This document shows, one piece after another, positions 15,601 through 20,878 of a stretch of 20,878 nucleotides of DNA. Made by a program: the position numbers and the translations under genes. Each line of letters opens with the position of its first letter. Position 1 is the first letter of the stretch. The DNA comes from a virus, in the IMG/VR virus record IMGVR_UViG_3300035703_000454, positions 1 through 20,878 of that record; one strand, given 5' to 3'. The notes under the pieces are model-generated. The model made no database searches. It was given only the letters and a program-made list of their open reading frames with translations, and was not told the DNA's origin.

Positions 15601-18600
15601 CTGATGAAGTTTCAGCTACTGTTGATTGAGTTGTTGCAGTAACGGGAACAAAAATATTTTCACCCGGTGTCGTCGTTTGAGTTGGTGTCGTCGTTTGAGT
15701 TGGTGTCGTCGTTTGAGTTGGTGTCGTCGTTTGAGTTGGTGTCGTCGTTTGAGTTGGTGTTGGAGTAAGTGGGTCTATTGGAGGTGGAGTTGGTGGATTT
15801 TGAGTTCTAACTAGAGTTGTTCCAACAACGGAAGTATTCGTTGCGCTTGTTGAATTAGATTCTTGTTGCAAGGTAGATTCAAATCTAATACTTCTAACAG
15901 AAAGGATATTTTCTTGTACTTTATTCAGTGAACCTTTAGATTCAAATCTTTCTTCAGCACTAGTGGAAACAAATCCTGGAATTTGTGTATTTGTATTACT
16001 ACTAGTGAGTCTAAAAAGTTTAGTTCCAGATTCAAATCTGGGATTGTTGTCAATGTTGGGATTTGGAATATAGATACATCCAATTACAGTTCCCACACTA
16101 TCAGTAACTAATCTAATATTTGATATAGTTGCTTGAGCCCCACTTGTTTGCCCTTTTAGTTTCATTCCAACTTGAATGTAACCAAAGAATTCATTTTGAG
16201 ACTTTTCAGACAAACTAAATGTATCAACGTTTATTAAGGTTGAAGTTGAAGAATATGAACTCGGTATGGTTCTATTTCTATCATATGGATTGATTGTATA
16301 TACATCAGTTGGGTTATTATATGGACCGTACTTGTGGTTTTGTTGAGAAACTCTGAATGTTATAGATGGTCCATTTTCAACTTCTCCACTTACGGTTTCT
16401 CCAACCTGGAAAGATCCAGAAACCATGTTTATTTCTATCAACTTTGGAATAATATATTGATTAATATCAATACCATCAAAGAAACCATAAACTCTTGTGA
16501 TTGGTTTTAGTCTCTTAGAAGTGAACTCAATGTTTCTAGATCTTACAAAAGGAATTAATTGTGTACTTACTACAGAATCGCCAAGACTAACATTATCAAA
16601 TGCTTCTTTAAATACTTGTCTTGTTCCAGTTCTGGTTTGTGTTCCTGTTTTTGTAGTTGTTTGATAATCTGTTCTAATTAAATTTACCCCTTGCCAAGAC
16701 TCTTCAGAATAATTTTTAGTATTCTCTCCAGTCCAAGTTGTCTCCCATGAACCCCATATTACTGGACCATATCCAGTTTGAGGATCAAATCCTCCTGCTG
16801 TTAATTGGGCAACAGTTTCGTTATAATTTCCATCAACAGACGTAGTTTTTGCAGAAAGCCTTGTAGTATCTACCCAAACATCAGATGATGGGTTAAGTTC
16901 AATTGTTCCATAGTAGTAGTTAACTAAGTATGGAGTTACATTTTCAACTCTTGTTGCAAATGGTTGAGATATATGTTCGACTTCAGCATATTGGAGAGTC
17001 AAAACCCTACCAGTTCTTCTTACACCAATACCATCCAAATCTGTAACAAATCTTTGGTCAATTTGTGGACTTGCAGCTGTTCCAATTCCAATCAAAGCAT
17101 TTGATCCAAGAACTAAATCAAGTTCTGTGGTGTAGTGTGAAGGTCTTAACTCAGAGTTTTTAACATCAATACTATTTTTAACAATTGTCTTTTTAATTTG
17201 TGATGTTGTTGATGAGAAATCGTCAACAAAGAAACCTGATTTAAATCTATTCAGTCCATCAGCATCTCTAATATAAAGATTGGACGTATCAGATTCTAAA
17301 AGAGAAAGTGAAGTATAGAATTCTAAATTAGTAATTCTAGTCTCAAGATTACTAATATCAGACATTCTATATCTCTTGTGTTGTTTCAAACTAACACTTA
17401 CTTCATCAATATCACATAGATAAGCTGGTAAGGTTAGAGTTGCAACCTCTAAGGTGTTTTCAATAATATTTGGAGGCAATGGAGTTTCTTCTGGTACTCC
17501 ATTTACTAATTGGAATACACCATCTTTACTCAAGAAAATTTTATCAATTCTTGGCAAATAGAAAGAATAGTCTAGAAGGATTGACTCATCGGATGCAAGA
17601 ACATTTGATGCAGAGTTGCCCTGTGAAGTAAAATCTCTAGCTTGGAATTCGAATGGAGAAAGAGTTGATGAAGTAAATTCTGAAACTCTAGGTCTAATAT
17701 CAATTATGTCCGATGTTCTGATCGAGTTAATGAATGGAAGATCACAGTAATCAAATTGTTCATATGAATTTACTGTTGTAATATCTCCAGTATCGGAAGA
17801 TGAAAAATCAGCATACTCAAATACAATTTTTAACCTTCTTGTTGGTTCTTTAGAAGATGGTTTTCTGATTATTCTAGAATAATCATAAATTGTATCTCGT
17901 TGACCATTATCAAATATGAAGTTTGATGTGATGTTATTATCGCCAATATTATTATCAGTTACTATTGCAGTTATGCCGGATTCTTTAAAAGTAATTACTT
18001 CACCAATCGTTAAATTATTTGAATTTAATGTGGTAAAATTAATTGTTAAATCATCAACTTTTCCAACGTAGAGTCCAACAAATTTATTATCTTGTCCAAC
18101 AAATTCCTCTCCAACTAAAAGATCACCTGTTTTATTTGTTGGTCCACTCAGAGATGTTAAACTTAAAGTTGGTAATGTTGCATCAGAAGTTCCACTTGAC
18201 TCAAAAATTCCATGAATTTTAAATACATCAGGTACAAGTAAACATATTTCCTCATCTTGAACTCTAGTTCCGTATCCTGATCCAAAAGTCAAACCATCAT
18301 TCAAAGTTGATGCACCAATACCAGATTGTGAATATTTTGATTTGGAAACCGTTATAGTTTTTACTCTGTTTTTATTTTTTACTTTTGACTTTATATTTGT
18401 TTTTCTTAATGTAGCAATTAATTTTGCAGAACTATTAGAACCAAGGCCATTAATTGTTAATGTTGTTCCACCATTAGTGAAAACAAACTTGTCTGAACTT
18501 AGAGGTTCTGTTGATCCATCAGATCTAATTAAAACATATCTTTCCTCATCAAATGGTAAGAAAGTTTCATCTGATGAACCAGATGTTATTGCTCCTGTTG

Positions 18601-20695
18601 AATTTGAAACAATATTTACATCAAACTGTTTTTTAATTGGTAAGTTTGATGATGTTAAATCTACAGAAGCAATATTTCTCTTTGGTAATGCTGTATATAA
18701 AGTATTATCTACAGAGGACTGGAAATTGGAGGTTAATACTCTAAAATCGCTAGGATTAATTGTAGTTGATGGAAGACCACCATCACAAACTCCAGAGACC
18801 GTTGTTACAGCAGAAATTACAATCGAGTTTTGTGATACTGACACTACTTTTGAGAAAGTTGGAATTGTCAATCCTGGATTTGAATATGCAACAATATTTC
18901 CAACAGTTGCAACCCCAACGAAATATTTGGATAAGTTTGCACTTGTTACTGTACTAACACCACCACTAGATGCACTAATATTAACAAGTCCAATTTCACT
19001 CAAAGTGGATTGAACTACATCTGCATTAAAAGTTGAGGCAGTTCCAACAATTCCATATATAGATTTTACATCACCAGTTGAATATGAAGTTACTGCAGTA
19101 GATACTCTGTTATTTTCTATACCATCAAATATAAAACTTTCTCCAACAGCAAAAAATCCTTTTGTGTTATATGCTGTGATAATTCCTGAGTTAGATGCCG
19201 AGTATCTTAAGAATCCTACAGCACCACTAGACTTTCCTTTAATGTAAGTTGGTGTTGATAATGTGATTGGTCTATTTAATGTTATTTCCGTATATGTTTG
19301 AATATCATAGAATGATGCGTCCCAGACATTTGTATTTGGATTAGTAGAATCATAAGATCCGGATTCTAATGCAAAATCGTAAACTCTAGCAACACCAATT
19401 TCTTTGCCCGCTGCCGATGTTGTTGTTACACCAATTCTATCACTTCTTAGACTTACAGTATATGATGTTGAAATTCCAATAATTGGAGAACCACTGACTC
19501 TATTCAATGAATAGGTTGGACCAGTTAAATAATTTACACTTTGATTCTCAAGATTTTTTGTAGTTCTTGGTTTTGGAAAATCTAAGTATACTGGACTAAT
19601 TGTTTCTACTTCATACCCTTGAACATAAGCTTTTGTCGGACTTACAATATAAGTTCCCAAATCATCATTAGGAACATTATTATTATAAGTTGTTTGATTT
19701 TCAAAAAATACTCCTTTATTACCCTTTAAATCATTTAAAGTTTCCTTTACCTGTATTCCTGCAGGGATTACATAGTAGTCTCCAGATTCATCATAAGTTC
19801 TTCTTGCAAATTCTTTCGATAATTCGTTATATTGTGTATCTTTTCTTACTGACGTGATTGTGCCATCACGAACAATCATCAACTCAATAAAGTTTTCATA
19901 CTTAACATTGTCTACAGGTTTTTTAGTGAGAAATGCACTAATCTTTAATCTATCAGCTCCAGGTGCAGTATAATTTGAGAATCCTTTGGCATTATCATTT
20001 AAGGAATCGTCAATATCAGAATTTATAATTTCTTCAAATACTTCTAAACCAATTCTATAAGTTGGAAGGTTATTATAAGGTTCAAGAATTATTGTTTGTT
20101 CTGGCAACTCAATAAAATACCCACGAATATAATAAACACCAGCGGATAAAGTTGCTGCAGATGCTATAGATAATGCATTTTCTGGTAAAATACTTGCAAT
20201 ACTTTCACCCGGTTGAATTGTTATTGTATTATTTGATAAACCTTCCTCAATAATTAAGGATTCTCCATCGAAAAATTTCTCATTATCGTTTGAAGATTCT
20301 AAGTAATTTACATAGAGAGTATAAGGTTCTCCGGGAAAAGCAGATCTATTCAGATATGCTTTTATTTTTGCCCTTACCCCAGAAACTGAACCAATAACTA
20401 CCTTATTGAGTAAGTCCGAAAGATAATTGGATACTGAAATTCCAGAAAATGACCTTTCAATTAATACTGAATTAAATGTATTTGCATAATGAATACCACC
20501 ACCAGTTACAGAATCTCCTTCTTTGAAAACGTGATTTCCAAACTTTTCAATCTGATTTTGAAGAATAGATTGAATAGTAGTTAATTCTCTTGCTTGGACA
20601 GGATATCCTGGTTTGAATAAAACCTTATGATAATTTTCTGTTGAGTCAAAGTCGTCAAAGTATGGTGAGACGTTGAGGTTAGTTTCCTGGGGCAT
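12623..20695 (-). CDS. Giant virion structural protein, DUF4815-type with DUF4214-like insert (2690 aa)
   Basis: The N-terminus (PYFDDFD, KVLFKPGYPVQARELTT, QNQIEKFGNHVFKEG) and the later block YLPRIDKIFLSKDG...RYRMSDISNLETRITNLEFY (about residues 1045-1135) match the DUF4815 family of cyanophage virion proteins. Residues about 1643-1679 are a TQTTTP repeat linker. Residues about 1704-1756 (YVDYLGRRPETSGERYW) and about 1808-1860 (AYQEFLGR...WLSA) look like two DUF4214 modules. Residues about 1870-1977 (DPLAQSFFIEPESGIF to VWISRLGE) are a conserved phage beta domain. Residues about 2103-2169 hold GxGYT-type repeats, and about 2273-2346 an IGQEIISY...LTGITRS module. I see no signal peptide or membrane segment. 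Start: ATG with AAGGA only three bases upstream. Its place between a baseplate-type gene and the neck cluster suggests a baseplate or fibre role. Being a virion protein is well supported; its exact location in the tail is inference. Confidence 0.85.
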   Translation of the reverse strand: MPQETNLNVSPYFDDFDSTENYHKVLFKPGYPVQARELTTIQSILQNQIEKFGNHVFKEGDSVTGGGIHYANTFNSVLIERSFSGISVSNYLSDLLNKVVIGSVSGVRAKIKAYLNRSAFPGEPYTLYVNYLESSNDNEKFFDGESLIIEEGLSNNTITIQPGESIASILPENALSIASAATLSAGVYYIRGYFIELPEQTIILEPYNNLPTYRIGLEVFEEIINSDIDDSLNDNAKGFSNYTAPGADRLKISAFLTKKPVDNVKYENFIELMIVRDGTITSVRKDTQYNELSKEFARRTYDESGDYYVIPAGIQVKETLNDLKGNKGVFFENQTTYNNNVPNDDLGTYIVSPTKAYVQGYEVETISPVYLDFPKPRTTKNLENQSVNYLTGPTYSLNRVSGSPIIGISTSYTVSLRSDRIGVTTTSAAGKEIGVARVYDFALESGSYDSTNPNTNVWDASFYDIQTYTEITLNRPITLSTPTYIKGKSSGAVGFLRYSASNSGIITAYNTKGFFAVGESFIFDGIENNRVSTAVTSYSTGDVKSIYGIVGTASTFNADVVQSTLSEIGLVNISASSGGVSTVTSANLSKYFVGVATVGNIVAYSNPGLTIPTFSKVVSVSQNSIVISAVTTVSGVCDGGLPSTTINPSDFRVLTSNFQSSVDNTLYTALPKRNIASVDLTSSNLPIKKQFDVNIVSNSTGAITSGSSDETFLPFDEERYVLIRSDGSTEPLSSDKFVFTNGGTTLTINGLGSNSSAKLIATLRKTNIKSKVKNKNRVKTITVSKSKYSQSGIGASTLNDGLTFGSGYGTRVQDEEICLLVPDVFKIHGIFESSGTSDATLPTLSLTSLSGPTNKTGDLLVGEEFVGQDNKFVGLYVGKVDDLTINFTTLNSNNLTIGEVITFKESGITAIVTDNNIGDNNITSNFIFDNGQRDTIYDYSRIIRKPSSKEPTRRLKIVFEYADFSSSDTGDITTVNSYEQFDYCDLPFINSIRTSDIIDIRPRVSEFTSSTLSPFEFQARDFTSQGNSASNVLASDESILLDYSFYLPRIDKIFLSKDGVFQLVNGVPEETPLPPNIIENTLEVATLTLPAYLCDIDEVSVSLKQHKRYRMSDISNLETRITNLEFYTSLSLLESDTSNLYIRDADGLNRFKSGFFVDDFSSTTSQIKKTIVKNSIDVKNSELRPSHYTTELDLVLGSNALIGIGTAASPQIDQRFVTDLDGIGVRRTGRVLTLQYAEVEHISQPFATRVENVTPYLVNYYYGTIELNPSSDVWVDTTRLSAKTTSVDGNYNETVAQLTAGGFDPQTGYGPVIWGSWETTWTGENTKNYSEESWQGVNLIRTDYQTTTKTGTQTRTGTRQVFKEAFDNVSLGDSVVSTQLIPFVRSRNIEFTSKRLKPITRVYGFFDGIDINQYIIPKLIEINMVSGSFQVGETVSGEVENGPSITFRVSQQNHKYGPYNNPTDVYTINPYDRNRTIPSSYSSTSTLINVDTFSLSEKSQNEFFGYIQVGMKLKGQTSGAQATISNIRLVTDSVGTVIGCIYIPNPNIDNNPRFESGTKLFRLTSSNTNTQIPGFVSTSAEERFESKGSLNKVQENILSVRSIRFESTLQQESNSTSATNTSVVGTTLVRTQNPPTPPPIDPLTPTPTQTTTPTQTTTPTQTTTPTQTTTPTQTTTPGENIFVPVTATTQSTVAETSSDLDPFVLKSVQSAYVDYLGRRPETSGERYWAKTRFEELRAQGKSTLDAVSQIQTDIANGVEATVLGKGVIAKQQDQFKITQTSPTPGVTVTSQAVQGSSSSSVPQLALEANSALIIAAYQEFLGRKEGPSQQEINDWLSASVDGRVSGIRGAIESIKIIGQRDFGYGKNSCVLDPLAQSFFIEPESGIFVTSVDLFFRSKDATLPVIVQLRPMQLGLPTEQIYPFGEVVIDAKDVNVSEDGSLATRVTFESPVYLTGQQYHSLVVLSSSNEYTVWISRLGEVDISTANQVESRQVVVTTQPLLGSLFKSQNGSTWNASQYEDIKFTLNRAIFANSGSVNFYNPVLDIDSDQTPFLLKDTLELSSKRIRVGLGSTVQDSGLTLGNTVTQFGSNARGIYVGSAGTATGNLTITNSGIGYTPSSGSTVYSNVSLTNVTGSGRNATANITISNGVAIAATISNGGTGYSVGDVLTATQIGITSLGRNLRLSVTNITGINELVLDNVQGDFLVGAGGTVRYTNNLGITTTLNASTGGNVLIPTAPTIVTDGLHIKVNQKNHGMHSSLNRVQISNVTSDIAPTRLIADYASTSTSTILVADSTNFGTFENVGVGTTNPGYAKIGQEIISYTGVSTNSLTGITRSVDSTLAFNYTTRDFVYKYELGGVSLRRINKVHDLSDATVSDSIGLDHYNIKLNMSTNGVDRSVGTSLPKLYLNETKSTGGDKIKSTENIQYEVITPIVENITPVGTNISASIRTVSGTSVNGSEISFVDKGFENITLKGVNYLSSPRLIASRVNETNTLTTLPGNRSFTMALNLNSTNSALSPVVDLHRVAMILTSNRVNQPITNYITDNRTSTIIDDPNAFVYAINPISLESPATSIKVYVSAYLNVYNDVRAFYAIAKDSSEELIYYPFPGYSNLLQSGQVIDISNSDGSSDKFVPRSDTLALISDQAQFTDLEFTIDNLPTFRYFSVKIVGTSTNQAYPPRLRDLRTIALA
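15116..15586 (-). other. Two DUF4214-like modules inside the giant virion protein
   Basis: The first copy reads SAYVDYLGRRPETSGERYWA, fitting the family pattern of Tyr, then LGR, Pro, Gly and a YW pair. The second (AAYQEFLGRKEGPSQQEINDW) keeps Tyr, LGR and Trp but is more diverged. A Thr/Gly/Ser-rich stretch lies between them. DUF4214 is otherwise known mainly from large bacterial surface and secreted proteins, including cyanobacterial ones. I infer an added surface-exposed or glycan-interacting region; no binding function can be read from sequence. Confidence 0.65.
15666..15755 (-). repeat. Five identical 18-bp tandem repeats encoding TQTTTP
   Basis: Five perfect copies of an 18-base unit (GGTGTCGTCGTTTGAGTT on the plus strand) run head to tail in frame inside the giant virion gene. 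A degenerate partial copy follows from 15756. Each unit encodes six residues, giving a Thr/Gln/Pro linker just before the first DUF4214-like module. The unit is half G+C, visibly richer than the surrounding AT-rich coding sequence. Exact nucleotide identity between copies, including third codon positions, indicates recent expansion by slippage or unequal recombination. Confidence 0.97.
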
Positions 20696-20701
20696 GATTC
20701 C

Positions 20702-20878
20702 TTAGAATTGCAAAATAACTTTAATATCTTCTTTTTGATTAATAGATCTTGTAATTGAAGGTCTATTATCTACATAAATTATATTTCCAGAATACTTTTT
20801 GACTTCTGGATTGGAAACACCATTGGTAAATGACTGTCCAAGGTAATATGTTCTATTATTTATTTGAGTAGATACACC
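20702..20878 (-). CDS. C-terminal end of a baseplate-type virion protein (gp8-like?), 5' part outside window
   Basis: This is an open frame running in from the right edge and ending at TAA; 58 codons are visible. The tail reads YSGNIIYVDNRPSITRS and then ends QKEDIKVILQF. I associate a closing of this style (IIYVDNRP followed by a charged stretch and a final hydrophobic strand) with T4-like cyanophage baseplate wedge proteins in the gp8 position. That is recalled family knowledge, not an alignment. The gene lies immediately upstream of the giant DUF4815-type protein: six bases separate its stop from the next ATG, and the stop codon is part of the TAAGGA ribosome-binding sequence of that gene, so the two are probably translationally coupled. 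It being a virion structural protein is likely; the gp8 identity is tentative because most of the protein is missing. Confidence 0.5.
   Translation of the reverse strand, partial: GVSTQINNRTYYLGQSFTNGVSNPEVKKYSGNIIYVDNRPSITRSINQKEDIKVILQF

Noticed and set aside
15666-15755. The tandem array as a CRISPR or an origin iteron cluster
   Set aside because: Units are directly contiguous without spacers, 18 bases long, in frame, and encode a Thr/Pro linker inside a structural gene.
15626-15814. Plus-strand frame with a repeated Arg-Leu-Ser-Trp-Cys pattern
   Set aside because: The pattern is only the antisense reading of the 18-bp repeat that encodes TQTTTP; no independent sign of a gene.
18342-19013. 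A 223-codon open frame on the plus strand, opposite the giant virion gene
   Set aside because: It lies wholly antisense to a well-supported protein whose Ser/Thr/Asn-rich codons make stop-free opposite frames likely. It has no ribosome-binding sequence I could see, no recognisable domain, and no plus-strand neighbours.
20857-20864. AATAAATA sequence on the minus strand as a late promoter for the giant gene
   Set aside because: It is inside the coding sequence of the preceding protein, about 160 bases before the giant ATG, in AT-rich DNA. Without transcript data it is indistinguishable from chance.

Overview
The window is a late, virion-assembly segment of a T4-like myovirus. The gene content points to a cyanophage of marine Synechococcus or Prochlorococcus. 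The diagnostic T4 order neck gp13-gp14, gp15, small terminase gp16, large terminase gp17, tail sheath gp18, tail tube gp19, portal gp20 is intact. It is interleaved with small proteins and a DUF4815 giant that I associate with cyanophages. All real genes lie on the minus strand, so transcription runs from the right end to the left end. The DNA is AT-rich and packed: no gap between genes exceeds about 80 bases. I see no tRNA, CRISPR array, insertion sequence or integrase, and no convincing plus-strand gene. The host cannot be fixed from this window.

Layout in transcription order: (1) 20878-20702, the C-terminal end of a baseplate-type protein, possibly gp8-like. (2) 20695-12623, a 2690-residue virion protein with a DUF4815-type N-terminal part, a TQTTTP tandem-repeat linker, two DUF4214-like modules and a beta-rich C-terminal half. 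(3) 12620-12242, two small overlapping genes of 75 and 54 residues. (4) 12242-8937, neck and tail-terminator genes gp13, gp14 and gp15. gp14 and gp15 carry extra C-terminal modules also seen in the giant protein. (5) 8931-4957, the packaging block: gp16, a 51-residue basic protein, a 578-residue mosaic protein and gp17. (6) 4975-4727, a small CxxC protein. (7) 4646-1876, gp18 and gp19. (8) 1839-157, the portal gp20. (9) 128-1, the start of a prohead-core-like gene.

Working together: gp20 nucleates the prohead at one vertex, with core proteins beginning at the left edge. gp16/gp17 pump DNA through gp20. gp13 and gp14 close the filled head. gp18 and gp19 build the contractile tail, which gp15 terminates and joins to the neck. 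The baseplate-type protein and the giant protein probably belong to the baseplate or fibre apparatus. T4-like late-promoter cores (TATAAATA, AATAAATA, CATAAATA) lie before the prohead-core, gp20, gp18 and gp15 genes. Three of the four overlap the preceding stop codon. The one before gp15 abuts a perfect 13-bp stem-loop.

Most worth a second look: the mosaic gene plus basic mini-protein wedged between the two terminase genes (the mini-protein leader resembles T4 internal-head-protein targeting leaders); the stem-loop at gp14/gp15; the DUF4214 and repeat insertion in the giant protein; and beta modules that recur across gp14, gp15 and the giant protein.
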